DNA of 64,000 nt, from NCBI GenBank assembly GCA_964019135.1, contig CAXHSH010001356.1, positions 1 to 64,000 of the forward strand, written 5' to 3'. The notes beneath the pieces were generated by a model. It worked only from the letters and a program-made list of their open reading frames with translations. It made no database searches and had not been told where the DNA came from. A program made the translations under genes and the position numbers. Shown here in pieces: positions 42,021 through 55,228 of this stretch (its first letter is position 1; every line of letters begins with the position of its first letter). The stretch is from Arenicola marina. Its lineage: Eukaryota; Annelida; Polychaeta; Arenicolidae.

Positions 42021-43479
42021 GGAGGTAAGAGGTACCTTATCGCTAATAGTATATGTACCAGCACAAGCGGCCTGCTGATATCTGCCACAGAAACACTTTC
42101 TGCGTATGAAGTTTCTCATATCGGGTCCTCAACAACATTGAGTCATGTATAGTACAAAGACAAATAAAGAAACAAGACCAGGAATATATATTACCCTTTT
42201 ACAGGGTCGCTATGGTGTAAATATTATTGAGGCATACTCACGCAACTTATTTGGACATAAGGTTTTTCTGTCATTTGTCATGGCTGTCCCCATCCCCTTC
42301 ACAAGTCTCGCCGTAATGATCCTATCGTGTATCACGTGTCTCTATGACGTATCTCGTGTCTCGTATCGTGTTTTATCACATGCTCGGGGGGCCGACGCCT
42401 TCAAGCCGTCTCAGATTAGGGTTGCCAGCCGCCCCTTCCACACCGGGTGCCAATTGATGCCGGACAGAGCTGACATTTGTGGTTAAGTGGTTCCTATAGA
42501 GGGAACATTTTAAAACTTGCGACCGGGGGTTGGGGAAGAACGTTCTTTCAAAGAGCGGGTTTGCCGCGAAAAGGGGGTATGCATGGAACTGCAACATGTT
42601 GACGATAAAACACCCCTTCCGTGCGGATTTCGGAGGTAAAACGCCTTTTTCGAGCGGATTTTCAGGGTGAAACGCCCCTAATTGCGGGCGGGTTTCGGAG
42701 GCGAAAAAGAGAGGGGCTTTACCGCGCCCACCCCCCCCCCCCCCTCCCCGCTCGTAGTTTGCGATTATCTAGATAACCGACCGATACGCAGATCAGCTGC
42801 TATTTGCAGTAAATTTATTCCACTCTCCTCATTTGGGTGATTGGCAGATAAGGACACATTGCGTCGCCTAGAATACACATATCACCTTCAGTCTTGCACT
42901 AACATTTCGTCTACTACACCAAATCTTAAGATTATTACAAGGCATTATTTTATAAACTGGCGAATCAATTCTGTCGTGTTCAATCAGCCGCAGGGCGCGT
43001 ATCTGTGTACCGACAGATTCATTAATTTAAACGTTTGGGCCCTGTAGTACAAATAAAATAAAATATATAGATACATGGCAAGTGTTCATTGGCTTAAATC
43101 TATTGGTTCAAATTGAAGATATTTCATTACAGTAACATATGAATATTTACAGGGTGTATAGGCCAACATACAGCCACACATATCATGAGCGTTTTTATCG
43201 TCAGGCCGTTTTGCGTCACATCTAATGATAGATCGTTCTCGGTACGCTTCAGTAACAACGGGGAGGGCAGGTAGCTCTTAACCCCCCCCCCCCTCCCCCC
43301 CCCCCCTCCCTTACACACACACTCGTATACAAACACCTCTGTGGCGCCCTTTAAGCGCCGACACTAATGTAAATAGGAGGACATACAAACAAACATACTA
43401 AAATAGACTAATTGTCAGTTGCAACGCTTTAGCATCAATACTGCCCGGGCGGTGTTTCGTCTAACCAAGAAAATGCACG
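42021..43479. other. No gene seen
   Basis: Single-copy AT-rich sequence with C runs near 42,730 and 43,285-43,315. The small open frames show nothing recognisable. Confidence 0.4.
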
Positions 43480-44150
43480 AAGTCGATTTCCTCACTCACT
43501 TATGATGGGCAACCGCACATGAGCTATGAAGGTACCGCTCTCTGTAGTGACCGGGTGCCCACGCCAAGCACACTGTCTGAATTCTGCGCAAATGCCTTTT
43601 TATCGATTATTGATTCGTACTAAATGCCGCAAAGATCGCAGCTCTAGTTTGCTTATTTTTGACACATTTTCCAATTTGGCCAAGAATTTCTATACTTTAG
43701 CATTGGGCTTACATCCGTTACCATGGCTTCGTCAACGTGACGTCATAAGACGTCGCTGACGCTTAACAAAACGTAGCAAATTGGCTTCTAATTTGCCAGT
43801 TTACTTACTTATGAACTGACAATGATGGAAACTATTACTAAAGTAGGTGAACACGAAACGAGTCCACAATGACGTCGGCTCACTTTAACTATGACGTCAT
43901 TTTTGACGCACACGTTTAGGGACCGCAAATAAATTTACGAATGGCAGTACTGGTTCCTGGGTGTAATGTAGAATGTACAAATAGACCGAAGTCACTAGGA
44001 CGTATAGCCGAGTAATGGTCTTTGTAAACCACATCATGACGACGTCATGGCATGAGGGCAAACTCAAAATAATAAGAAGCGAACGTTTTGCCTGACAACC
44101 CCAAAATGTTGACCAGCACGGCGGTATGCGCATCAGCCTTTCAGATATGG
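43480..44150 (-). repeat. AGGTCA-core repeat family, inverted partial copy
   Basis: Read on the minus strand it contains the family words GCCATGACGTCGTCATGATG, CGTGTGCGTCAAAAATGACG and TATGACGTC blocks in the order seen at 52,220-52,520. Confidence 0.55.
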
Positions 44151-44159
44151 ATTGACGAA

Positions 44160-46282
44160 ATGCCTTTTTTATTTATTACAGAAAGAAGTTGAAAACTTCT
44201 GCCAGTATAGTGCTATGTTCGGTTTGTAAACTTGTTACTGACAGAAGTTGAAAACTTCTGTCAGTATAGTACTATGTTCGGTTTGTAAATTAGTTTGTTT
44301 GTTTGTTTGTTTGTCATCGCATTGTAGGGCGCATCGTTACATGTAGGAATGTTATATTGCACCTAGAGATAGATATGAAAAATTGTGAGGCTAAGTTCGT
44401 TAACGGTGTATGTAGGTCAAAGGTCAAGGTCACAGCGATTTTTTGAAAAAATAACGTAAAACGCTCATATCTCCGTTAATATTAGAGCTAGAGACGTCGG
44501 ATAAGTTTCATAACGTGCTACTAGATACGGCGCAACTTTCATACATTGTTCACTTTTTGACGCGTCATACTCATTTTCGAGGAAAACGTCGTTTTATGTT
44601 TTTCGAAAAACGCAAAATATGACCTTGAACGGCTTTTCTATAGTTTGACCCATTTCGGTTAAAGATATCACTCTATGCCTCTAACACGTCATAGAAATAT
44701 GGATGACAATAAGTTTTGTGAAATCTGAGATTTCGCGGATACGTGCTATGACGTCACGGTGACGTCACTTCCGGTACATTAAAAAAATCGCCAAAAATCG
44801 AAAAAAAATCACAAAAAACTGCGAGTAGACTCATCTTGCGTCAAATGTGGTCCTATGTTTGCTTGTAACATAAAAACGGTATGGTCCTATCTTACTTCCG
44901 ATTCTAGAGCTGGCGCAAAATTCTCTATGGGAATCTCCATGTTAAAAACCTCAATCCTTTATCATTACAGTCACATTTTGTCGCATAATTCAGAAGTACC
45001 TTTTTCAAACGGTACACAAAAAATTGACGTACTGTAAGACGGTACCCAGCAGAGGTTGTCCATTGCCTGTGTGATTCGACCCGGAAATGACGTCACAGGA
45101 AATTGTCAAAATTTTCCCCATTGTGAAAGATAGGGATTTTTGGTGCTTGCAGGGGCTCCCAAGGGCGGCCTATTGAAGCCATCGCTCTATGCTTTCAGTT
45201 GTAGATGGATAGTAGTAGGATGAGCCATTAACTATAAACAAGGCGATATAGCCCTGTAACTTTTCGGTATATAGTCGAACGCGTTTAACATGGGACCCTA
45301 TGGAGATAATCAAACTTTCTTCAATATGACGTACTTCCGGTTATGCAATCTCACTTTGCTTTACCACAGTGCTAGATGTGGATGAGTATAAGAGACTCAG
45401 GGTAGGCAAACGCGTGTCTCAGTTTCGTTTCCATGGCAACCGAAGATTTGCCCAATGATAAAGTATACAAATTCCCTCTAACTTAGAAAATTCGTCAAAA
45501 ATCGAAAAAACTAGCTAGACCTTCGATCTTTCCGTATAATGGTAGGGAAGGTATGTCTCCAGATTACTATTGGCAGTAAAGCATTATTATCTTTTACATC
45601 TTATCTGCAGAGTCTTTTCTTCGTCTGCTCGTTTTTCACTTATCCGTAATGGTGAAGAATAGCAATTTTCGGTAATTAGGTGAAGCTATATCTGAAGAAC
45701 TAACAGACCTACCGCGGTTCTAATCAACGTTTTGGATTGAGGGCATAAATATCTGTGTTTAGATATTTGGACGTTGCCGTGCGTCATGCCATGACGTCAC
45801 CATGACGTCATGACGTCATAATTTGATAACCTTTATTACTCAACTATTATACCTCATAGCGACTACCGGTTGATTTGACGCTGTACCTTATATCAAGGCA
45901 CAACTGCTGCAATGCGTAACTTTTTTTGCGGTACCAAAACGTGTGCGTCAAAAATGACGTCATAGCTAACGTGCTCCTAAGAAATGTTGGGTTTGCTTTA
46001 TTTTCAGCCACTTTGGCAATAGCTGTCATAACCCGAGTTGATAAGTAGGTATATTAAAGAAATAGAAGCCATCTTGAGCATTTCGCGAACGTCAAAGGAC
46101 GTCACGATGACGTATTATTAGATAAAAAGTAAAATTTGTAGCGCCATTCATAATGAGTCGAGCAATCGCTCTTGAGAACGAAATTTCATGTTCACTCAAA
46201 CTCTAATATAGCATTAAATTGGCGAGCGGAAGATGCCTTACACGACGCGATTCTCACCTCACCGGCACAAAGAACGGTTTTA
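44160..46282 (+). repeat. AGGTCA-core repeat family, long copy with doubled start
   Basis: Begins with two tandem hairpin starts (GACAGAAGTTGAAAACTTCT at about 44,178 and again at about 44,239, each followed by GTATAGT.CTATGTTCGGTTT). AGGTCAAAGGTCAAGGTCAC lies at about 44,413. Long parts match 37,260-38,750 and 49,940-51,480. A run of TGACGTCA words is near 45,793-45,815. It passes into the inverted-repeat arm at 46,283. Confidence 0.75.
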
Positions 46283-48030
46283 TCTGTAATTCTGTTAATA
46301 TCGGTTAATTGCTGATTGTACATTGCTCAAAATAGAGCCTGCGGTGCGCACGTTGTCGGATGAATGCGCTATTTGGCTCAAATTTCCTGTTATGCGCGCT
46401 GTTTAGCCCGAATTGTCCCCATATAGGCGCTGTTTATCCAACATTGCCCCCATATATGCGCTGTTCAGCTCAAATGGCCGGGTATATTCGCTATTTAGCC
46501 CAAATTGCCCGTTATACGCGCTGTTTAACCCAAATTGCCCGTTAGATGCCCAGTGTACCTCAAATTCCCTGTTATACTTGCTATTTAGCCCAAATTGCCC
46601 GTTATGTCCGATATTTAGCTCAAATTGCCCGCCGAAAGCTCTAATTTTCGAACTAAAAGCGCTATTTTTCGAACAGGAAGCTCCATTTTTCCAACAGAAA
46701 GCGCTATTTTTTCAACAGAAAGCTCCATTTTGCCAACAGAAAGCGCTATTTTGTCAACCGAAAGCTCCATTTTATCAACAGAAAGCTCCATTTTATCAAC
46801 GGAAAGCGCTATTTTATCAACAGAAAGCTCCATTTTGCCAACAGAAAGCGATATTTTGTCAACAGGAAGCTCCATTTTGCCACCAGAAAGCGCTATTTTG
46901 CCAGCAGAAAGCGCTATTTTGCCCACAGAAAGCTCCATTTTGTCGACAGAAAACTCCGTTGCCGCCAGAAAGCTCCATTTTGTCAACAGAAAGCTCCATT
47001 GTGCCCACAGAAAGCGCTATTTTATCAACAGAAAGCTCGAGTTTGCCACCAGAAAGCGCTATTTTGCCAACAGAAAGCTCCATTTGGCCCACAGAAGGCG
47101 CTATTTTATCAACAGAAAGCTCCATTGTGCCCACAGAAAGCGCTATTTTATCAACAGAAAGCTCGAGTTTGCCACCAGAAAGCGCTATTTGGCCAACAGA
47201 AAGCTCCATTTTGCCCACAGAAGGCGCTAATTTGTCAACATAAATCTCCATTTTGCCCACAGAAAGCGCTATTTTATCTGCAGAAAGCTCCATTTTGCCA
47301 CCAGAAAGCTCCATTTTGCCTACAGAAACCGCTATTTTGTCAACAGAAAGCTCCATTTTGCCAACAGAAAGCTCCATTTTGACAACAGAAAGCGCTATTT
47401 TGTCAACAGAAAGGTCGATTTTGCCACCAGAAAGCGCTATTTTGCCAACAGAAAGCTCCATTTTGCCCACAGAAAGCCCTATTTTATCAACAGAAAGCTC
47501 CATTTTGCCAACAGAAAGCGCTATTTTGTCAACAGAACGCTCCATTTTGCAAACGGAAAGCGCTATTTTATCAGCAGAAAGCTCGATTTGGCCACCAGAA
47601 AGCGCTATTTTGTCAACAGAAAGCTCCATTTTGCTAACAGAAAGCTCCATTTTACCAACTGAAAGCTCTATTCTATTTCATCAACGGAAAGCTCTATTGG
47701 ACATAAGTTGCTCTCATAAGGCGCCAACTATGCTGAATTGCCCTCTGAAGGCTATATTTGGCCCGCCGGAAGCTCTATATATTTACCTCAAATTATGCCT
47801 TAAAAGCTCTATTTGGGCCAAATTGTATGTGTAATGGCCTACTTAGCCAAATTTACTCACTAAAACGCTATTTTGCCCGCTGAAACCTTTATTTGACCCA
47901 ACTTGTTAACTGAATGCACTAATTGACCCCTGATATCCCAATTTGACCCCTCAGATCCAGATTTGACCTCTGAGATCCAGATTTGACCTCTTAGACCCAG
48001 ATTTGACCCCCCAAATCCAGATTTGTCTTT
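46283..48030 (-). repeat. Large inverted repeat, right arm
   Basis: Reverse complement of the left arm at 35,400-37,031. Here the GAGCTTTCTGTTGGCAAAAT part has grown to about 50 units while the GGATCTGA part is reduced to about four units. Confidence 0.8.
46620..47690. repeat. 21-bp AGAAAGCTCCATTTTGCCAAC minisatellite
   Basis: About 51 units, alternating in part between AGAAAGCTCCATTTTG and AGAAAGCGCTATTTTG forms. Because 21 is a multiple of three, long repetitive frames (ESSILPT, QKAPFCQ, DKIALSV) are open on both strands. I treat them as artefacts. Confidence 0.93.
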
Positions 48031-48960
48031 TGAGATCCACTAGTGTCCATACGGTGAGGCGGCTACAGTATCCATCAAATGCTTACCATGTGCATGAAAG
48101 CAATGAGGGATACAATGTTACATATTTATTATCATAAGCAAATATTATACATACATACATAACATACATAAGGCCTACGACGGCATTTCTCTATGGGAAT
48201 TCCCATGTTAAAGCCGTTCATCGTGCTCGCTCTCATGCTGGGACAAATGTGTTGCCGCGTACTTCACATGACTGTCCCTTCGTCAAATAGTACCAGGATT
48301 TGTCCTTTGGTTAAAGATGGTAACCTATAGCCACAGTGCTTAACAAAATGACGCCCTGAAGCCGAATCATTGTTTTGATTTCAATTTTGATTGAAACCCA
48401 CTGAGCCAGCCAGACAGCGTTAACGTTGGAGCGTCGCATGTGATTCATGTCCAAAGGCCGGGTCGCGCAGTTTCGGGCGTTGACAATATTCGTAAAAGTA
48501 TAGCTTTCAAAATGTAGTTTTCCCCGCAATATCCTGATATCGGCCTTCCATAAGGTCTACCGCATCACCCCACGCTTCCGCCTCAATCTTTATATCGACT
48601 CAAACCCCAACGAAACATGTTCACGGCGATGCTTCGACGTGTGGTGGCAAGTGTTAATGCTTCAAACCCAGCTCTAAACGAACCCGTCATTAGGTAATTA
48701 GGCAATGAAAACGGAACTACTTGAGGGTATATAGCATTACTCCGCGGTAATTAGGTACTATGGAAAGCCATATGCACCATTGCTGATCAAAAATTCAAAA
48801 TCACCAGCCTGCCACTTTCAGTACTTACTAAAAATCGGAAAAAATCGGAAAAAAATCATAAAAATACGGGAGTAGCGTCATTTGGTAGGCAAAGGGGTTC
48901 CTCGTATAGCTGCAAAGTAAAAACGATTCGTTCCTATCTTACTTTCGGTTGCAGGGCCGA
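48031..48960. other. Mixed repeat debris; no gene seen
   Basis: Contains short matches to the AGGTCA-core family (CATGTTAAAGCC, TCCTATCTTACTTTCGGTT) and AT-rich unique sequence. No supported gene. Confidence 0.4.
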
Positions 48961-49821
48961 CGGCATTTCTCCCATGGGACTTTTGTGGCGTTTCGACGTT
49001 CAAAGGGCCGAAAATCGCGATAGAATTGCTCTAGGACGCTTAGTTTGGCCGCTAGAGCGCTCGCAAGAGGTGTACCCCCCTTTGCCGAAGCTCCCATTAT
49101 GAGTCAACGGCGATATCGAGCGGCAATGCCTCTGCTTTGCGATGGCCGCCGTTTGCTTAATAGCGACGCTAGAGAGTCGGGACTGGTTTGAAAGGACGGG
49201 CAAACGTCAACTTTGGTGAGGAATCCGCATTCGCTTCTAGCCTAGCACGCTTAGTTTTGACGCTGGAGGGCTCCGTAATTTAGCAATGACGAGTCCGAGA
49301 ACAGGCATTAGGGCGGGACCAAGCACACGTAGAATATCGGGATTTGGCCGAATTCACTCAAAATGGCGCCCTCTATCTGGGAAAACAGCCCGCGTTGAAC
49401 AGCAGCCGTTAGATTATGCTATTCAAGCATCCGCATCGTAGAGGTCCAATTTGGGCCAAAATGCGCTTTCAGCGAGCCCAATACGGCTATCAGTGGGCAG
49501 TGTGGGCTAGAACGCCTTCGGATATCGGCATTATGGAGCTCAAATTGGCCATTGAAGGCCATGTTTAGCCCAAATTGGCCGCTGAAGGCCGTAATTATTC
49601 CAATTTGCCCGTTTTTTAGCGCTATTTAGCCCACGTTGTTTGTTCAAGGAGCTGTTTAACTCAATATGCCCACTGAAGGCATCATGTAGCCAGCATGAGG
49701 CAAAATCAGCTTATAGTATATGTGTTTCTGTATGTCATCGCCTGTACCATAGTTTCGGCGCATAAATGGTGAAATGAAGATGAAGTCACTTCTGTCAGTA
49801 CCTCAGCCTACGGCTGTCTTG
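48961..49821 (+). repeat. AGGTCA-core repeat family, 3' part ending in CTTG
   Basis: Nearly identical to 38,850-39,710. It ends with hairpin CAGCC-TAC-GGCTG and TCTTG before T. Confidence 0.7.
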
Positions 49822-52800
49822 TTAGGTTGTTAATATGTTTGTCATCTGGATATAGGGCGCATGGTAGCAGTTACGGTTGTCAGACTTCATCAAGTGATAG
49901 ATATCTGAAACAGCTCGGCTAAGTTCGTTAATGGCATATGTAGGTCAAAGGTCAAGGTCACAGGGATTGTCTTAAAAAATAGTTAAGAACGCCTATATCT
50001 CCGTTAATATTACACCTAGAGAGGTCAAGTAAGTTTCATAATGTGCTACTAGTTCTTTGAGCGCATCTTTGAGCCATTGACGACTTTTTGACGTGTCACA
50101 CTCATTTTCGAGCTGCATGACGTTTTATGTTTTTTGGAAAACCCAAAATATGACCTTGAACCGTTTTTTGGCGGTTTGACCAATTTAAATTGAAGATATC
50201 ACTCTGGTATTCCGGCCTGCCATAGAAATATGAATGAGAATAGCCTCTGTGTAATCTGAGACTTTTCAGATACGTCACATGACGTCACGATGACGTCACT
50301 TTTGGTACATTAAAAAAATCGTAAAAAATCGGCAAAAATTATAAAAAATCAGGAGTGGCGTCATTTTGTAGAAAATGGGGTCCGATTTTTGTCTGCATCA
50401 TAAAAATAGTATGTTCCTATCTTACTTCCGGTTCCAGGGGTGACGGCAATTCCCTATGGGACCTCCAATGTTAAAGCCCTCAATCTCTCAGGCTGGGGAA
50501 ATTGGTTTGCCCCGTATTTCATCGGTGCCTCCATCAAACAGTTTCGGGATTTTTTCTTTGGTAAAACATGGTACCTAGTGGCCATGGTTCTTACTAGATG
50601 GAATTCGGACAGGAACTGACATCACAGGATTTTTTTTAAATTTTCCCTATTGTTAAAGATAAGGATTGTTGGGGCTTGCAGGAGCTCCCACGAGCGTCAT
50701 ATTGAAGTCATCGCTCTATGCTTGCAGTTGTAGAAGGATAGTACTAGGATGAGCCACTAACTCTAAGCACGGCAACATAGCTCTGTAACTTTTTGGTATA
50801 TAGTCGAACGCGTTTAACATGGGACCCTATGGAGATAATCAAACTTCCGTCAATATGACGTACTTCCGGTTAAGCGATCTCACTTTGCTTTGCCACGGTG
50901 CAAGATGGGGACGAGTACAAGAGACTCAGCGTAGGCTGACGGCAAACGCGTGTCTCAGTTTTGTTTCCATGGAAACCGACGATTTTCTCAATGATAAAGT
51001 ATAAATATTCCCTCTAACTTAGAAAAATCGTCAAAAATCGGAAAAACGAGCTAGACCTTCGATCTTTGCGTATAATGGTAGAGAATATATGTCTCCAGAT
51101 TACTATTGGCAGTAAAACATTATTATCCTTTACATCTTAGCTGCAGAATCCTTTTTTCGTCTGCTCGTTTTTCATTTAATCGTAATGATGAAGAATAGCA
51201 ATTTTCGGTAATTAGGTGAAGATATATCTGAAGGACAAACAGTCCTACCGCCGTTTTAATCAACGTTTTGGATTGAGGGTACAAATGTTTGTGTTTAGAT
51301 ATTTGGACGTACGTCATGCCATGACGTCACCATGACGTCATGACGTCATAATTGTATAACCTTTTATTACTCGACTAATATCCATCATAGCGACTTTTAG
51401 TTGATTTTACGCTGCACTTTATATCAAGGGACAACTGTTGCGATGCGTATCTTTTTTTGCCGTACTGAAACGTGTGCGTCAAAACTGACGTCCACCTCGC
51501 GTTAAAAGGCGTATTGAACTTCAAAGGGCCCAAACTCGGTTAATATTTGAGCTAGGGAGACCAGATTTGGCATGAAGCGAGAGGCAAATGTAAATGGTAA
51601 ATTTATAAAAAAAAATGCTTTAGGACGCTTAGTTTGGCCGCTAGAGCGCTCGCAAGAGGTGCACCGCCTTTGCTGAAGCTCCCATTATGAGTCAACGGCG
51701 ATATCGACCGGCAATGCCTCTGCTTTTGCGATGGCCGCCGTTTGCTTAATAGCGACGCTAGAGAGTCGGGACTGGTTTCAAAGGGCGGGCCAGAGGGCTC
51801 CGTAATTTAGCAATGATGAGTCTGAGGACAGGGATTAGGGTGTGACCAAGCACACGTAGACAGTCGGAATTTGGAGGTATTCACTCAAAACGGCGCCCTC
51901 TATCTGGGAAAATAGCCCGCGTTGAACAGCAGCTAGATTGTGCTATTCCAGCATCCGCATCGTAGAGGTCCAATTTGGGCCAAATTGCGCTTTCAGCGAG
52001 CCCAATACGGCTATCAGTGAGCAGTGTGGGCTAGAACGCCTTCGGATATCGGCATTATTTAGCTCAAATTGGCCATTGAAGGCCATGTTTAGCCCAAATG
52101 TTTTCATGTTTTCTGAAAAACGCAAAAGATGACCTTGAGCCGTTTTTCTGCGGTTTCACCAATTTAAATTAAAGATATCACTCTGGTATTCCACGTCACC
52201 ATGACGTCATGACGTCACCATGACGTCATAATTATATAACCTTTATTACTCGGCTATTATACCTCATAGCGACTACCGGTCGATTTGGCGCTTTACCTTA
52301 TATCCACGCATAAATGTTGCCGTGCGTATCTTTTTTTGCGGTACCGAAACGTGTGGGTCAAAAATGAAGTTTACGTTAACGGACGAAATTGTGAAATCGT
52401 TTCATTTTCACCTATTTAACCACTAGGTAATATCAGCATAAATTCATGAGTAGGTACCGTCAAAAGCTAGAAGCCAATTTGGTAAGCATCAGTGACGGCA
52501 TGTGACGTCGCGATGACGTTTCGCGGCAACGGAACTAAGCCCAATGATTTAATATAGAGATTCTGGCCAAGTAAGAAATTTGTCAAAAATCGGGAAAGCA
52601 AGTTAGAGCTGCGATTGTTACGGTACTTTGTAGGGCTGAACTATACATGAACATACCTGTGCTCACAATTGACGTATTGCCCTTACCCTGGGAACCATGG
52701 CGCCGCACACAGGGGACCCCCCCTGGCTCGGTCGCCAATGATGAGAGAATGGGGAAATGGACTCAAGGCACTTTCGATTCTCTCAGCCCCTTATAGGCGC

Positions 52801-52970
52801 GATTTGGGGCTAAAATGCCCGTTTGTATGAGTTATTTCAAGCTACATTGACCGCTACAGGCCCTATTTAGACCAAATAGGATGATAATTTAGCAAATGAA
52901 TTCTCCTGATCGTCTGTAACAAAATCACTTCTGTCAGTAAGCCTCAGCCTCCGGCTGATTTCGGCTCTTG
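49822..52970 (+). repeat. AGGTCA-core repeat family, longest copy
   Basis: AGGTCAAAGGTCAAGGTCAC lies at about 49,941. The body matches the 44.4 and 37.2 kb copies, with an internal partial copy of the 38.9-39.5 kb tail (51,600-52,100). The end has CACTTCTGTCAGTAAGCC, hairpin CAGCC-TCC-GGCTG and CTCTTG before T. Several perfect TGACGTCA palindromes (near 50,280, 51,320, 52,200). No coding frame. Confidence 0.75.
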
Positions 52971-53834
52971 TTTCATTCAGTAGTTGTTGTGTGTAGGTAG
53001 GTTCTGCATTTCTTTGTGTCTATGCATCTGTCATATGTTTTCAATACATGTGTACACACTTTGATTTGCAGGCTGCCACAGCACTGACAGAGATATATAG
53101 ATGGTGCCCCAGTCTCTAGCTGGCAGACATCGCTGCTTTTTACCTTTTGGCATATATAATTCCTCTATTTTGTACATAGTTACAATTCAGACATTTTTGA
53201 AAAAAAAATCAAATCATAATGTAGGTGCAAAGTTGCCGTATACTAGGTGATCGCGCAGCATTGATGTTAGTTACAAGTCAAAGATTGCACTCAGTAGGGT
53301 AGCTGTCAACAGATTCGATGGTCGCTGCCATGTAACTTTCCCCCAAATGACATAGTACAGGGGCTGGGACCTTTAAGATTCTGACAAATCTACCCTACTG
53401 AAAACTGGTCCTCCCACATCCCTCCGCCCGTGACGCGAAAAGTCGGTTCGAAAAATTCAGTTGTGAAAATAAATGAATGTTTCCTCCCCGCACGCTCTTC
53501 ATGAAAACAACAAAACCTGCAGTCCGTTCACAAACCACACGGCGATTTAAACTCATGATAACAGCCGAAGAAAGCCGGTTGAGTCCATCTTGAATTATAT
53601 ATCTGCATACCGTAGACGTTTATCTTGCTTAAAGTAGTAAAATGATGTACATAAATCAATCATCACTAATAGAAAACACTGGCATTCTGTTCGAGGGGTC
53701 TACTCTCTTTGAGGAAATCCGCCCCGCGTGCGTGTTAAACGGCGTCAATCGCGGCCTCCAGGTACTGGGTCTCGACCCAAGACCGAGGTGTTTCTCGCTG
53801 CCGATAGATGGCGCAGTAGTTTAGGAAATCGTCT
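52971..53834. other. No gene seen; left flank of block B
   Basis: Unique sequence. A 60-codon frame at 53,642-53,824 has an ATG but no recognisable content. Confidence 0.4.
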
Positions 53835-53869
53835 ATTGGGACAGCCTACCTACAATCCCACCCCCTGAT

Positions 53870-55228
53870 GTCTTATGCCACTCCCACCCCCTCATCCTCT
53901 CTTGACACTCCCACCCCCTCATCTCTCTTAGCACTCCCGCTCCCTCATCTCTCTTGGCACTCCCACCCCCTCATCCTCTCTTGGCACTCCCACCCCTCAT
54001 CCTCTCTTGGCACTCCCACCCCTCATCCTCTCTTGGCACTCCCACCCCTCATCCTCTCTTGGCACTCCCACCCTCTCACCTCTCTTGGCACTCCCACCCC
54101 CTCGTCCTCTCTTGGCACTCCCACCCCCTCATCCTCTCTTGACACTCCCACCCCCTCATCCTCTCTTGGCACTCCCACCCTCTCACCTCTCTTGGCACTC
54201 CCACCCGCTCATCCTCTCTTGGCACTCCCACCCCCTCATCCTCTCTTGGCACTCCCACCCCCTCATCCTCTCTTGGCACTCCCACCCCCTCATCCGCTCT
54301 TGGCACTCCCACCCCCCTTATCCTCTCTTGGCACTCCCACCCCCTCATGCTCTCTTGACACTCCCACCCCTCATCCTCTCTTGGCACTCCCACCCCCTCA
54401 TCCTCTCTTGGCACTCCCACCCCCTCATCCTCTCTTGGCACTCCCACCCCCTCATCCTCTCTTGACACTCCCACCCCCTCATCCTCTCTTGACACTCCCA
54501 CCCCTCATCCTCTCTTGGCACTCCCACCCCCTCATCCTCTCTTGGCACTCCCACCCCCTCATCCTTTCTTGGCACTCCCACCCCCTCATCCTCTCTTGGC
54601 ACTCCCACCCCCTCATCCTCTCTTGGCACTCCCACCCCCTCATCCTCTCTTGGCACTCCCACCCCCTCATCGTCTCTTTGCACTCCCACCCCCTCATCCT
54701 CTCTTGGCACTCCCACCCCCTCATCCTCTCTTGGCACTCCCACCCCCTCATCCTCTCTTGGAACTCCCACCCCCTCATCCTCTCTTGGCACTCCCACCCC
54801 TCATCCTCTCTTGGCACTCCCACCCCCTCATCCTCTCTTGGCACTCCCACCCCCTCATCCTCTCTTGGCACTCCCACCCCCTCATCCTCTCTTGACACTC
54901 CCACCCCCTCCTCCTCTCTTGACACTCCCACCCCTCATCCTCTCTTGGCACTCCCACCCCCTCATCCTCTCTTGGCACTCCCACCCCCTCATCCTCTCTT
55001 GGCACTCCCACCCCCTCATCCTCTCTTGGCACTCCCACCCCCTCATCCTCTCTTGACACTCCCACCCCCTCATCCTCTCTTGACACTCCCACCCCTCATC
55101 CTCTCTTGGCACTCCCACCCCCTCATCCTCTCTTGGCACTCCCAACCCTCATCCTCTCTTGGCACTCCCACCCCTCATCCTCTCTTGGCACTCCCACCCC
55201 TCATCCTCTCTTGGCACTCCCACTTCCC
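53870..55228. repeat. 27-bp CT-rich minisatellite (block B)
   Basis: About 50 units, much more homogeneous than in block A. This suggests more recent expansion or homogenisation here. Open frames on both strands are artefacts of the period. Confidence 0.93.

Noticed and set aside
46413-47834. Repetitive frames with ESSILPT, QKAPF and DKIALSV units
   Set aside because: 21-bp minisatellite open on both strands.
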